DNA of 37,708 bases from Actinokineospora xionganensis (GCF_014323725.1 NZ_JABVED010000033.1:1-37708), one strand, 5' to 3'; shown: positions 15,865 to 25,371, counted from the first letter of the stretch. Numbers and translations are program-made. The notes: generated by a model not told the origin, from the sequence alone.

Positions 15865-16049
15865 GTCCAACCTTCAGGACAGTGAGTCCAACGTTCAGGA
15901 CAGTGAGTTCGCATTTCGCGACAGCGAGTCTCCGCCGTCGACACGGGCGAAGCAGACCTGGTGCGTCGCGAAATGCGAACTCACTGTCCTGAACGTTGGA
16001 CTCACTGTCCTGAAGGTTGGACTCACTGTTCTGAACGTTGGACTCGCGG
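15838..16049. repeat. 85-bp perfect inverted repeat with 42-nt loop
   Basis: Bases 15838-15922 and 15965-16049 are exact reverse complements over 85 bp, separated by 42 nt. Outside the arms similarity continues for about 9 bp after one mismatch (CCCCACCAA). The element lies between the convergent FAD mono-oxygenase and calerythrin genes, and its left arm encodes the end of the mono-oxygenase. It would form a very stable RNA hairpin and could act as a two-way terminator. Origin as a miniature inverted-repeat element is possible. Confidence 0.95.
15842..15925 (+). repeat. Four tandem 21-bp units within the left arm
   Basis: Units begin GAGTCC or GAGTTC at 15842, 15863, 15884 and 15905, exactly 21 bp apart, and a fifth start (GAGTC) follows at 15926. 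The first three differ by one or two bases around the core CCAACGTTCAG; the fourth is diverged (TCGCATTTCGCG). The same units appear in reverse in the right arm. No spacers of unique sequence exist, so this is not a CRISPR array. Confidence 0.92.
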
Positions 16050-16065
16050 ATTGGTGGGGGGCGGG

Positions 16066-16098
16066 ACAGCCCCCGGGGAGGTCGTCCCCGGGGGCTGT
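16066..16098 (-). terminator. Strong hairpin terminator after the calerythrin gene
   Basis: ACAGCCCCCGGGGA and TCCCCGGGGGCTGT form a perfect 14-bp stem with a 5-nt loop, 13 bp past the calerythrin stop codon on the minus strand. No U-tract. Because it is palindromic it could also stop read-through from the biosynthetic operon on the other strand. Confidence 0.8.
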
Positions 16099-16110
16099 GA
16101 GTGGTCCGTG

Positions 16111-16647
16111 TCAGCGGCCCAGCAGCGGAACGTCGTTCACGCCCTGGTGATAGTCGCGGACAGCGGTGACCAGCTCCTCGACGGTCAACTGACCGTTGCC
16201 ATTGGAGTCGATCTGGCGGAAAGCCGAGTCGGCCTGGCGCTCGTCCACGCCCACGGCCCTCATCCAGCGCTTGAACTCGGCCGGGTTGACCTCACCGTCG
16301 CCGTCGGTGTCGCACATGTTGACGATGGCCTCGATGGTCGGGCGCAGGTTCCGGTCGAAGCCCGCGTCGCCACCCTCGACGATCTCGCGCTCGGAGACGT
16401 CGGTGAACTGCTCCAGGGTGACCTTCCCCTGGGCGCCGACCTTGGCCTGGGAGGCGAGCTTGTCCCACATGCCTAGGTACGCCGAAAGCAGCGCGCGTCC
16501 CTTCGGTGAGGTCTCCTGCTCACCGAAGGCCTTGAGGATTCGACGCGCTTCGGTCTCATAGTCCGTCCTGTCGATCGTGCCGTCTCCGTTGCTGTCCCAC
16601 AGCTCGAAACGACGCTTCAGGCGGGTGTCCTGGACGCTAGCGGTCAC
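16111..16647 (-). CDS. Calerythrin-type EF-hand calcium-binding protein
   Basis: 178 aa cytosolic calcium buffer or sensor. Seen: loop 1 DSNGDGTIDRTD (18-29; Asp instead of Glu at position 12), a degenerate second site (AKVGAQGKVTLEQF), loop 3 DTDGDGEVNPAE and loop 4 DSNGNGQLTVEE, ending VRDYHQGVNDVPLLGR. Three working sites plus one dead second site, and the length, match calerythrin of Saccharopolyspora as I recall it. GTG at 16647 is preferred: AAAGGAG ends 7 bp before it, whereas the ATG two codons earlier (16653) is only 1 bp from the ribosome site. Apparently monocistronic, with its own terminator. Confidence 0.92.
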   Translation of the reverse strand: MTASVQDTRLKRRFELWDSNGDGTIDRTDYETEARRILKAFGEQETSPKGRALLSAYLGMWDKLASQAKVGAQGKVTLEQFTDVSEREIVEGGDAGFDRNLRPTIEAIVNMCDTDGDGEVNPAEFKRWMRAVGVDERQADSAFRQIDSNGNGQLTVEELVTAVRDYHQGVNDVPLLGR

Positions 16648-16873
16648 GACCATGCTCCTTTGAATTCTTGACGGATTCCGCGGTGGGAGCCCCGGCGTTG
16701 TTCGCGCCCATTCGACGGCTCCGTGATTCGACATTAGCAAGCTCACCGAATCGACGCCGGTTCTCGTCGCCCCTTTTCGGGTGTACTTATTCGTCAACCA
16801 TTCGAGATCACCGTGACCAGTGGCGGACGGGTACGCTTTTCGGTCACACCCGAATGTTCATATCAATACTTGT

Positions 16874-18167
<1,294 letters not shown>

Positions 18168-18193
18168 CGCGATCCACCGAAGGAAGGAACTCC

Positions 18194-19450
18194 TTGTTCG
18201 CAGTGGATCTCGTGGTCGTGGGCCTTGGCTACGTAGGACTTCCGCTCGCCCGTCGCGCCTGCGCCGCAGGACTTCGCGTCGCGGGCGTGGACACCGACAC
18301 CGACGTGGTCGAGGGGCTGATGGCAGGCCGGTCGCACGTGCAGGACGCGGCCGACGCCGACATAGTCACCATGCTGCGCCAGGGGTTCACCGCGACCACA
18401 GACTTCACCACGGTGTCCACAGCGGACACCGTGGTGGTCTGTGTCCCGACCGGTCTGGTCGACGGCGAGCCCGACCTGCGCGCGGTCATGGCAGCGGGCC
18501 ACGAGGTCGCGGCCCGACTGCGGCCGGGCACGCTCGTGGTGTTGGAGTCCACCAGCTACCCGGGCACCACCGAGGAGGTGCTGCTGCCCCTTCTCGAGAG
18601 CACCGGGCTGGTCGCGGGCGTCGACTTCAACCTGGCGTACTCCCCGGAGCGCATCGATCCCGGCAACGGCGAACACGCGCTGGAGAACACCCCGAAAGTG
18701 GTGAGCGGCCTGACCCCGTTGTGCGCCAAGCGATGCGAGGCGTTCTACGAGGAGCTGGTCGACTCGGTCGTGGTCGCGGCGGGCCTGCGCGAGGCGGAGA
18801 CGGCGAAGCTGCTGGAGAACAGTTACCGGCTGGTCAACATCGCCTTGGTCAACGAACTCGCCGTCCTGTGCGCCCGGCTCGATGTCGACGTCTGGGACGT
18901 CCTGCGCTGCGCGGCCACGAAACCGTTCGGCTACCAGGCTTTCTCACCCGGCCCCGGCGTCGGCGGGCACTGCATCCCGGTTGACCCGCGCTACCTGGCC
19001 AACCGGGCCCGCGCCGAGGGGCTCCCGTGCTCGATGATCACCGCCGCGCAGGAGGTGAACGCGGGCATGCCCGGCTATGTGGTCCGCCGGGCGCACGACA
19101 TCCTCGCGCGCGACGGCGGCACGGTGTATGGGTCTCGGGTGCTTCTCCTTGGGGTCACGTACAAACCGGACGTCGGTGACGTGCGCCAGACCCCCGCCAC
19201 CGGGGTGGTGCGCCAACTGCGCACCCTCGGCGTCCGAGTCGGGTTTCACGACCCGTACGTGTCGGGATTCCTGGTGGACGGCGAACCGGTGTGCGCCGAG
19301 TCCGATGTGGACGCCGCCGTGCGGGCGGCGGATCTGGTTGTGCTGCTGCAAGACCACCGCTCACTGGACCTGGCGAAGATCAGCCGTCAGGCACGAGCGG
19401 TCCTCGACACCCGCGGCCGCATGGACGGAGAACACGTGGAACGCCTATAG
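18194..19450 (+). CDS. Nucleotide-sugar 6-dehydrogenase (WecC/Ugd family)
   Basis: 418 aa. Oxidises the C6 hydroxyl of a UDP-sugar to a carboxylate with two NAD+, giving a uronic acid for polysaccharide or glycan synthesis. Seen: GLGYVG (10-15) NAD fold, STSYPGTTEE, YSPERIDPG, ALVNELA, and catalytic Cys260 in GVGGHCIPVDPRYL, followed by the C-terminal VTYKPDVGDVRQTPA. The SPERIDPG and GGHCIPVDP forms favour the N-acetylhexosamine (WecC-like) branch over UDP-glucose, but that is a soft call. The TTG at 18194 has GGAAGGAAC at good distance; a GTG three codons later is the alternative. Confidence 0.92.
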   Translation: MFAVDLVVVGLGYVGLPLARRACAAGLRVAGVDTDTDVVEGLMAGRSHVQDAADADIVTMLRQGFTATTDFTTVSTADTVVVCVPTGLVDGEPDLRAVMAAGHEVAARLRPGTLVVLESTSYPGTTEEVLLPLLESTGLVAGVDFNLAYSPERIDPGNGEHALENTPKVVSGLTPLCAKRCEAFYEELVDSVVVAAGLREAETAKLLENSYRLVNIALVNELAVLCARLDVDVWDVLRCAATKPFGYQAFSPGPGVGGHCIPVDPRYLANRARAEGLPCSMITAAQEVNAGMPGYVVRRAHDILARDGGTVYGSRVLLLGVTYKPDVGDVRQTPATGVVRQLRTLGVRVGFHDPYVSGFLVDGEPVCAESDVDAAVRAADLVVLLQDHRSLDLAKISRQARAVLDTRGRMDGEHVERL

Positions 19451-19507
19451 GGCGGACAAGCGGCCGCACGATTACCACCACCGAAGGGACCGTGACGGGG
19501 CCGACCA

Positions 19508-19540
19508 CGGTGTGCACCAACCCGCACCCACCACACACCG
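19508..19540. terminator. Weak hairpin between convergent genes
   Basis: CGGTGTG (19508-19514) and CACACCG (19534-19540) can pair over 7 bp with a 19-nt loop in the 100-bp gap between the dehydrogenase and the convergent Ada/AlkA gene. Possible shared terminator; low confidence. Confidence 0.25.
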
Positions 19541-19550
19541 GTGACCAGAT

Positions 19551-21011
19551 CTAATTCCGGGGAGGCGGACTGGTGATTCCCCAGAGATGCTGCATCGCGT
19601 AGGCGCGCCAAGGGCGCCACGACTCGGCGCGGACCGCCAGGCTGTTGGTGTTGCTCGTCAACCCCAGTTCCCGGGCCGCCGCGCGTAGCCCAGGATCGCT
19701 GGGGATGAACGCGTCCGGGTCGCCAAGGGCCCGCATGGCGATGGTCTCGACCGTCCACGGCCCGAAGCCGGGCAGCGCCGCCAGCCGGGCCCGGGCCCGG
19801 TCGCGGTCGGCGCCGACACCGACGTCGATCGTGCCCGACGCCAGAGCGGTCACCAGGCCGATCAGGGTGTCGCGGCGGGTCCGGGGCAGGGCGATGACGT
19901 CCGGGTCGAGGGCGGCGATGCTCTGCGGCGACGGGAAAAGGTGGGTCAATCCGCCGATCGGGTCACGCACCGACTCGCCGTGGGCGGCGATCAGCCGGGT
20001 CGCGTGGGCGCGGGCGGCGGCGGTCGTGAGCTGTTGGCCCAGCACGGCCCGCATGGCGAACTCGGCGCCGTCGACGGTGCGGGGGACGCGGCGGCCCGGG
20101 TTCTTCCGGACCGACGGCTGCAGGATCGGGTCGGCGGCGAGCGTGTCGTCGACGGTCATCGGGTCGGCGTCGAGGTCGAGCAGCCTGCGGCACCGGCTGA
20201 TCGCCCGGGACAGGTCGCGCAGGTCGGTCAGGGTGAGCTGGCAGATCACGTGCCCCGCGGCGGGACGCAGGCTGGCGATGCCGTGTCCGTGCGGCAGGCG
20301 CAGGGTCCGGCGGTAGGCGCCGTCCCGCCACTCCTCCACACCGGGAACCACCGTGGCGGCGAGCTGGGCGAAAAGCTGGTCGGCGGAAAGCGGTTCACGG
20401 TAGGGCAATCGCACCGTCAGCACACCCGAGCCCGCCGCGGGTCTGCCCGCGCGCTGCCGCAGGGCGGTGGGCGGCAGCGCGAACACCTCCCGCACGGTGT
20501 CGTTGAACGTGCGGATGCTGCCGAACCCGGCCGCGGTGGCCACCTCGCTCATCGGCAGTTCGGTGGTCTCGATCAGCAGCCGCGCGGTCTGGGCCCGTTG
20601 CGCGCGGGCGAGCGCGAGCGGCCCCGCGCCGAACTCGGCGAGCAGTTGTCGCTCCACTTGGCGAACGCTGTAGCCGAGATGGGCGGCGAGACCGGGGACC
20701 CCGGAGCGGTCCACCACCCCGTCGGCGATGAGCCGCATCGCGCGGGCGGCCAGGTCGGCGCGGGCGTTCCACTGTGGCGAACCAGGACTCGCGTCGGGAC
20801 GACACCTCTTGCACGCACGGAACCCGGCTTGCTGGGCCGCGGCGGCGCTGGGGAAGAACGCCATGTTCTCGGCTTTGGGTGGCATCCCTGGGCAACTGGG
20901 TCGGCAGTAGACGCGAGTGGTGCGGACCGCGGTGTAGAACCATCCGTCGAACCTGGAATCTTTGGCGTTAACGGCGCGCATACAGCGGTCGAAGTCGTCA
21001 TGCACCCGCAC
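19551..21011 (-). CDS. Ada-type methyl-sensing regulator fused to AlkA 3-methyladenine DNA glycosylase
   Basis: 486 aa, DNA alkylation repair. Domains in order: Ada N-terminal zinc domain (about 1-75) with YCRPSC (methyl-acceptor and zinc cysteines) and CKRC; AraC-type helix-turn-helix region (about 85-185, LPMSEVATAAGFGSIRTFN); AlkA N-terminal domain; helix-hairpin-helix glycosylase domain with AVLGQQLTTAAARA and LPGFGPWTVETIAMRALGDPDAF, where the final Asp is catalytic. The fusion is the actinobacterial AdaA-AlkA arrangement. It probably repairs N-alkylpurines and switches on the response after methylphosphotriester transfer. Start is GTG at 21011, with GTG at 21005 possible. No O6-methyltransferase gene is adjacent. 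Confidence 0.92.
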   Translation of the reverse strand: MRVHDDFDRCMRAVNAKDSRFDGWFYTAVRTTRVYCRPSCPGMPPKAENMAFFPSAAAAQQAGFRACKRCRPDASPGSPQWNARADLAARAMRLIADGVVDRSGVPGLAAHLGYSVRQVERQLLAEFGAGPLALARAQRAQTARLLIETTELPMSEVATAAGFGSIRTFNDTVREVFALPPTALRQRAGRPAAGSGVLTVRLPYREPLSADQLFAQLAATVVPGVEEWRDGAYRRTLRLPHGHGIASLRPAAGHVICQLTLTDLRDLSRAISRCRRLLDLDADPMTVDDTLAADPILQPSVRKNPGRRVPRTVDGAEFAMRAVLGQQLTTAAARAHATRLIAAHGESVRDPIGGLTHLFPSPQSIAALDPDVIALPRTRRDTLIGLVTALASGTIDVGVGADRDRARARLAALPGFGPWTVETIAMRALGDPDAFIPSDPGLRAAARELGLTSNTNSLAVRAESWRPWRAYAMQHLWGITSPPPRN

Positions 21012-21054
21012 AGGATGGAGGTCCGGCAGGTGGCGGGGCTAGCCAAAAATCGAC

Positions 21055-21084
21055 TTGACCTGCCACTTGCCAGTACTGTCGAAT
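21055..21084 (+). promoter_or_regulatory. Possible promoter for the PEP-mutase-family gene
   Basis: TTGACC (21055-21060) and TCGAAT (21079-21084), 18 bp apart, 42 bp before the ATG at 21127 in an unusually AT-rich 115-bp gap between divergent genes. The match to consensus is partial, so this is tentative. Confidence 0.3.
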
Positions 21085-21126
21085 TCTCGCTACTCCATGT
21101 CGGTGGCCGCTGGTTGACTTCCCGGC

Positions 21127-21957
21127 ATGAAGACATCCCAGCAAGATCACGCAGCGCGATTTCATGAGTTGCACACAGCGACGCCCGTCCTGGCCTTGGC
21201 GAACGCCTGGGATGTAGCCAGCGCGTGTGTCTCCGTCGCGGCGGGCTGCTCCGCCGTGGCCACCACCAGCGCAGGTGTCGCGTGGAGCCTCGGCGCCGCC
21301 GATGGCGACGCGCTCGACCGTTCGCTCGCCCTGGACCTGATCGCCCGGGTGGTGGCGGCGGTCGACGTGCCGGTCACCGCCGACATCGAGACTGGATTTG
21401 GCGCCACTGCCACCGACGTCGCCGAGACGGTCCGCGGGGTGCTCGCGGCAGGCGCGGTCGGGGTGAACATCGAGGACTCGTTCCGGACGGACACGAGTCC
21501 GCTGCGCGACACCGCGGCGCAGGCCGAGCGGCTCGCCGCCGCGCGCGCGGCCGCGGACAAGGCGGGTGTCGCGCTGTACATCAACGCGCGCACCGACGTG
21601 TACCTGCGCGGCGTCGGCGATGAGGGCTTCCGTCTCGACGAGACAGTGCGCCGCGCACGGGCCTATCTGGACGCTGGCGCGTCCGGTGTCTTCGTCCCGG
21701 GCGTGGCGGACCTGTCCACGATCAAGGCGCTGGTGGCCGAGATCCCGGCGCCGGTCAACATCATGGTCGGGCCGGGCGCGCCGAGCATCGCCGAACTCGG
21801 CGGCGTCGGTGTGGCGCGGGCGAGCCTGGGCGCGGCCGTCGCGGAGGCGGCATACGGGTTGGCGCGCCGGGCGGCCGAGGAACTGCTCGGGTCCGGCACC
21901 TACCAGTCGGTAGCGGGCGGCATGACGTGGTCGGAGCTCAACGCCCTGTTCCACTGA
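21127..21957 (+). CDS. Isocitrate lyase / PEP mutase superfamily protein
   Basis: 276 aa TIM-barrel enzyme that makes or breaks C-C or P-C bonds next to a carboxylate. Seen: TTSAGVAWSLG (46-56), ADIETGFG (85-92, metal-binding Asp/Glu), NIEDS (114-118) and YINARTDVYL (about 148-157). The KKCGH loop of true isocitrate lyase is absent, so oxaloacetate decarboxylase, 2-methylisocitrate-lyase-like or carboxyphosphonate-mutase-like activity is more likely. No phosphonate genes are near, so phosphonate synthesis is not supported. The 3' end overlaps the convergent TetR gene by 20 bp. Confidence 0.88.
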   Translation: MKTSQQDHAARFHELHTATPVLALANAWDVASACVSVAAGCSAVATTSAGVAWSLGAADGDALDRSLALDLIARVVAAVDVPVTADIETGFGATATDVAETVRGVLAAGAVGVNIEDSFRTDTSPLRDTAAQAERLAAARAAADKAGVALYINARTDVYLRGVGDEGFRLDETVRRARAYLDAGASGVFVPGVADLSTIKALVAEIPAPVNIMVGPGAPSIAELGGVGVARASLGAAVAEAAYGLARRAAEELLGSGTYQSVAGGMTWSELNALFH

Positions 21958-22660
21958 GGACGGTGAGCCGGGCGGCGACCCCGTCGAGAATGCGGGCTAT
22001 GGCGAAAGCGAAGAACTCGTCGTAGTAGGCCTCGACGCCGCCCGGCCGCTGCGTCATCTCGTAGACGAACCGGCCGGTCGCGGCCAGTCCCGGCAGGTCC
22101 TCGCGGTCGCGGTACGAGCTGAAGACCGCCGCGGCCTCGGCCCGCAGCCGGGGGCTGTGCTCGCGGTCGTCCTCCAGGGCCACGAACTGGCAGGCCTGGG
22201 TGAGCAGCACGTTGCACACGAGCACGCTCTCGTCGCCGAAGCCCGCGGCGTCGAGCACCCGCACGCCCCGGTCGATGACGCGCCGCGCCGAGGCCACGAT
22301 CGGCCCGTACAGCGCGAGCCTGCGGGCCACTCCCGGCGCGGCCCGCAGCACCGGCCGCATATCGAGGAGAAGCTCCTCAAACCAGTCCCGCCACTGCTTC
22401 GGTTCCGGGACGGTGAACTCGGCGACGACCCGCTCGATCACCCCGGCGACCACGGCCTCGCGGTCGCCGACGTGGTGGTAGACGACAGCCGGGTACGCGC
22501 TGACGGCGCCCGCGAGCTGGCGCAGGGTCCAGTTCTCCAGCCCCTGCTCCCTGGTCAGGGCCAGGGCCTCGTCAACGATCCGCTCCGCGGTGACCGCGGG
22601 CAGCCCCGCGGCGTCCCGTGATCTGGGCCGCGGTTTGTCAACGGATGCGTAAGTCGGCAT
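21938..22660 (-). CDS. TetR-family transcriptional regulator
   Basis: 240 aa. Seen: TAERIVDEALALTREQGLENWTL leading into the helix-turn-helix RQLAGAVSAYPAVVYHHVGD (about 47-66), the usual N-terminal arrangement of TetR repressors, then a helical ligand/dimer domain with no recognisable ligand. ATG at 22660. It ends inside the convergent PEP-mutase-family gene. Its own promoter faces the antitoxin-like gene, whose operator-like dyad it may bind. What it controls besides itself is unknown; the ABC-F gene further on is a speculative target. Confidence 0.9.
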   Translation of the reverse strand: MPTYASVDKPRPRSRDAAGLPAVTAERIVDEALALTREQGLENWTLRQLAGAVSAYPAVVYHHVGDREAVVAGVIERVVAEFTVPEPKQWRDWFEELLLDMRPVLRAAPGVARRLALYGPIVASARRVIDRGVRVLDAAGFGDESVLVCNVLLTQACQFVALEDDREHSPRLRAEAAAVFSSYRDREDLPGLAATGRFVYEMTQRPGGVEAYYDEFFAFAIARILDGVAARLTVLSGTGR

Positions 22661-22662
22661 AC

Positions 22663-22674
22663 ATAGAACACTAT
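22663..22674. promoter_or_regulatory. Short dyad upstream of the TetR gene
   Basis: ATAG-AACA-CTAT sits 2 bp before the TetR start codon in the 93-bp divergent gap. It could be the TetR operator or just an AT-rich -10 region; a dyad this short has little weight on its own. Confidence 0.25.
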
Positions 22675-22753
22675 CGGTGCAGGGACAAGCGCATGGAGCG
22701 GAACCTTCCTGGGTACTTGCAACGTTGAACGGCCAAGCCGAAAAGGAGTACCG

Positions 22754-22969
22754 ATGCCGAAGCTACGCAAGCTCGCCGCCCTCGCCGGGGCGGCGGCGGC
22801 CGCGAGGAAGTACGCGAACAAGCACCCGGAGAAGGTCGACCGGGCGGCGACCAAGGCAGGCCGGATCATCGACCAGCGCACCAAGGGCAAGTACCACACC
22901 CAGATCGACGGGGCGCTGCGCAAGCTGCGCGCCAAGCTGCCCGCGCACCCGACGACGCCCGCCGCCTGA
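22754..22969 (+). CDS. Antitoxin-like small basic protein (Rv0909/MT0933-like)
   Basis: 71 aa, Lys/Ala-rich helical protein. The stretch KHPEKVDRAATKAGRIIDQ followed by RTKGKYHTQIDGAL resembles the NADKVE...IDKAGD...DEKTQGKY pattern of mycobacterial Rv0909-type antitoxins. AAAAGGAG lies 6 bp before the ATG. No toxin gene is next to it: the following gene on the other strand is an ABC-F ATPase. It may be an orphan or a DNA-binding housekeeping protein. The family link is from memory. Confidence 0.75.
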   Translation: MPKLRKLAALAGAAAAARKYANKHPEKVDRAATKAGRIIDQRTKGKYHTQIDGALRKLRAKLPAHPTTPAA

Positions 22970-23018
22970 CCGGCTGACCATGGACTCCCCCTGGGTGCCG
23001 CCAAAGGGGAGTCCGTGG

Positions 23019-24659
23019 TCAGTCTTTTTCCGAGACGGACCCGTCGCTCACCACGAACCGCCGGTTAACCGCGACCGCGTCGAGCATTCGGCGGTCGTGG
23101 GTGACCAGCAGCAGCGTGCCCGGATAGTCGGCCATGGCCGACTCGAGCTGCTCGATCGCGGGGAGGTCCAAGTGGTTGGTCGGCTCATCGAGCACGAGCA
23201 GGTTCACTCCGCGGGCCTGCAGCAGCGCCAGTGCGGCGCGGGTGCGCTCGCCAGGCGACAGGGTCGAGGCCCGGCGCAGGACGTGGTGCGCCTTGAGGCC
23301 GAACTTCGCCAGCAGGGTCCGCACGTCGGCGGTGGGCCAGTCCGGGATCTCCCGGCTGAACGCGTCGAAGAGCTGCTCGTCGCCGAGGAACAGGCCGCGG
23401 GCCTGGTCGACCTCGCCGACGGAGACACCCGGCCCGAGGTACGTCTCGCCTGAGGTGAGTTCGGTCCGACCGAGCAGCGCCGCGAGGAGCGTCGATTTCC
23501 CGGCGCCGTTGGCCCCGGTGATCGCGACCCGGTCGGCCCAGCCGATTTCCAGCGACACCGGCCCGAGCGTGAAGTCCCCGCGCTGGACGACGGCGTCGCG
23601 CAGGGCGGCCACGACCGCGCCGGTGCGGGGCGCGGCGGCGATCTCCATCCGCAGCTCCCACTCCTTGCGCGGCTCCTCGACCACGTCGAGCCGCTCGATC
23701 ATCCGCTGGGTCTGGCGGGCCTTGGCGGCCTGCTTCTCCGAGGACTCCGACCGCAGTTTGCGGCCGATCTTGTCGTTGTCGGTGGCCTTGCGGCGGGCGT
23801 TGCGGGTGCCCTTGTCCATCCAGCCGCGCTGCATCCGGGCCCGGTCTTCCAGGGAGGACTTGGTGGAGGCGAACTCCTCGTACTCCTCGCGGGCGTGCCT
23901 GCGCGCGACCTCGCGCTCCTCCAGGTAGGCCGCGTAGCCGCCGCCGTACTCGCGGATCTGCTGCTGGGCCAGGTCGAGTTCGAGGACGCCGGTGACCGTG
24001 CGGGTGAGGAACTCACGGTCGTGGCTGACCACGACCGTGCCCGCGCGCAGACCGGAGACGAAGTCCTCCAGCCGGGCCAGGCCGTCGAGGTCGAGGTCGT
24101 TGGTGGGCTCGTCGAGCAGGAAGATGTCGTAGCGGCTCAGCAGCAGTGAGGCCATCCCGGCCCGCGCGGCCTGACCGCCCGACAGCGACACCATCTCCTG
24201 GTCCAGCCCCACGCCGAGCCCGAGATCGGCGACCGCCGCCTCGGCCCGCTCGTCGAGATCGGCCCCGCCGAGCGCCAGCCAGCGCTCCAGGGCGTGGGAG
24301 TACTCGTCCTCCGCGCCCGCGGTGCCCGCGCCGAGCGCCTCGGCGGCGGCGTCCATGGCCTCCTGCGCGTCGGCGACACCGGTGCGCCGGGCGAGGAACG
24401 CGCGCACCGACTCGCCGGGACGGCGGTCGGGCTCCTGCGGCAGGTAGCCCACGATGGCGCTCGACGGGCTGAGCCGGACCTCGCCCTGCTCGGCGGGAAG
24501 CAGCCCGGCCAGCGTGCGCAGCAGCGTGGACTTGCCCGCGCCGTTGACCCCGACCAGCCCGATCACGTCACCGGGGGCGACGACCAGGTCGAGCCCGGAG
24601 AACAGGGCACGGTCACCGTGCCCGGCGGCCAGGGCCTTGGCCACCAGGGTCGCGCTCAT
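23019..24659 (-). CDS. ABC-F family ATPase (ribosome-associated, tandem ABC domains)
   Basis: 546 aa, cytosolic, no membrane segments. Seen: Walker A VGVNGAGKST (about 35-44), signature SLSGGQAARA and Walker B IFLLDEPTNDLD in the first domain; a charged linker rich in Arg/Lys/Glu (about 240-330, with RNARRKATDNDKIGRKLRSE); then Walker A TGANGAGKST, signature TLSPGERTRA and Walker B LLVLDEPTNHLD. The family acts on the ribosome in translation control or resistance to ribosome-targeting antibiotics. ATG at 24659 has GGAG 9 bp upstream and is preferred over GTG at 24665. Whether it confers resistance cannot be told from sequence. Confidence 0.94.
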   Translation of the reverse strand: MSATLVAKALAAGHGDRALFSGLDLVVAPGDVIGLVGVNGAGKSTLLRTLAGLLPAEQGEVRLSPSSAIVGYLPQEPDRRPGESVRAFLARRTGVADAQEAMDAAAEALGAGTAGAEDEYSHALERWLALGGADLDERAEAAVADLGLGVGLDQEMVSLSGGQAARAGMASLLLSRYDIFLLDEPTNDLDLDGLARLEDFVSGLRAGTVVVSHDREFLTRTVTGVLELDLAQQQIREYGGGYAAYLEEREVARRHAREEYEEFASTKSSLEDRARMQRGWMDKGTRNARRKATDNDKIGRKLRSESSEKQAAKARQTQRMIERLDVVEEPRKEWELRMEIAAAPRTGAVVAALRDAVVQRGDFTLGPVSLEIGWADRVAITGANGAGKSTLLAALLGRTELTSGETYLGPGVSVGEVDQARGLFLGDEQLFDAFSREIPDWPTADVRTLLAKFGLKAHHVLRRASTLSPGERTRAALALLQARGVNLLVLDEPTNHLDLPAIEQLESAMADYPGTLLLVTHDRRMLDAVAVNRRFVVSDGSVSEKD

Positions 24660-24691
24660 CGACACACACTCCGTTTCGTGGCCCGCTGGTT

Positions 24692-24958
24692 CTAGCGCGG
24701 CACGACGTCAATGATGTCCGACTCGTTAATCCATTCGGGGACGGCCCTCTCATCACCGGGCCGAGGCATGATCGGGAACCGGTACAGGTCGAGGTAGGGA
24801 TGCTGTTGCGCGGGGCCGGCGACGACCCCGATCCCGATGAACCGGGCCTTCCCCGCCTCGAAGTCCCACTGCGAGAAGGTGACGGTCCGGCCGCGTTCGG
24901 GCCAATCCTGCCTGACGTCCATGTTCCCCCGAACTTTGGTTGGATCGACGCGCCTCAT
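24692..24958 (-). CDS. Hypothetical protein
   Basis: 88 aa from the ATG at 24958; an in-frame ATG at 24922, behind GGGGGA, is an alternative, and a longer frame upstream would include a rare TTA codon and is unlikely. The protein is soluble, acidic at the C-terminus (WINESDIIDVVPR), with TVTFSQWDFEAGKARFIGIG in the middle and no signal peptide. No family recognised. It lies upstream of the ABC-F gene on the same strand, 32 bp away, so the two may be cotranscribed. Confidence 0.6.
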   Translation of the reverse strand: MRRVDPTKVRGNMDVRQDWPERGRTVTFSQWDFEAGKARFIGIGVVAGPAQQHPYLDLYRFPIMPRPGDERAVPEWINESDIIDVVPR

Positions 24959-25010
24959 GATCACATAGGAATCACTCGAATGTAGTAACACTCTTGGGTG
25001 GATCCGGCGG

Positions 25011-25358
25011 TCACCCTTCGCGAGCGAGGTACTGCGCGGCCACCCCTTTGGGCACGACCATGCACCAGGCGTCGACGACGAGTTCGCGCATGCGGTCGGG
25101 GGTCAGCTTCGAGAGGTGGGCGCGGACCCAGTTGAACCGCTCGTCCGACGGGATCGGCATGAAGTACACGTCCGGCTCGGCTTCGATCAGCGCGGCCCGT
25201 TCGGCTTTCGGGTACGCGAAGCCGAGTTCCGTCTCGTCACGGGACAGGGCCAGGTACACCAGGCCGCGGACGCGGAACTTGACGCGGTCGTGGACCAAGG
25301 CCTCCTCGGTGCGCGGCAGCGACAGCGCCAGCGCCCTGATCTCCCCGACAGTCACCAT
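25011..25358 (-). CDS. MmcQ/YjbR-family protein
   Basis: 115 aa. Seen: the family opening (IRALALSLPRTEEALVHD) followed by VKFRVRGLVYLALSRD, a GFAYPKAERAALIEAEPDVYF segment and a C-terminal LVVDAWCMVVPK, as in the small alpha/beta YjbR fold. Members are described as DNA-binding-like, but the real function is unknown. ATG at 25358, with a GTG one codon later also possible. The gene sits next to a decayed insertion-sequence end. Confidence 0.85.
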   Translation of the reverse strand: MVTVGEIRALALSLPRTEEALVHDRVKFRVRGLVYLALSRDETELGFAYPKAERAALIEAEPDVYFMPIPSDERFNWVRAHLSKLTPDRMRELVVDAWCMVVPKGVAAQYLAREG

Positions 25359-25371
25359 GCCATCACCGTGA

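Noticed and set aside
15842..15930. CRISPR-like tandem repeats
   Set aside because: Units are directly adjacent every 21 bp with no unique spacers and no cas genes are present.
21127..21957. Phosphonate biosynthesis starting from PEP mutase
   Set aside because: No phosphonopyruvate decarboxylase or other phosphonate gene is adjacent, and the superfamily mostly contains lyases and decarboxylases.
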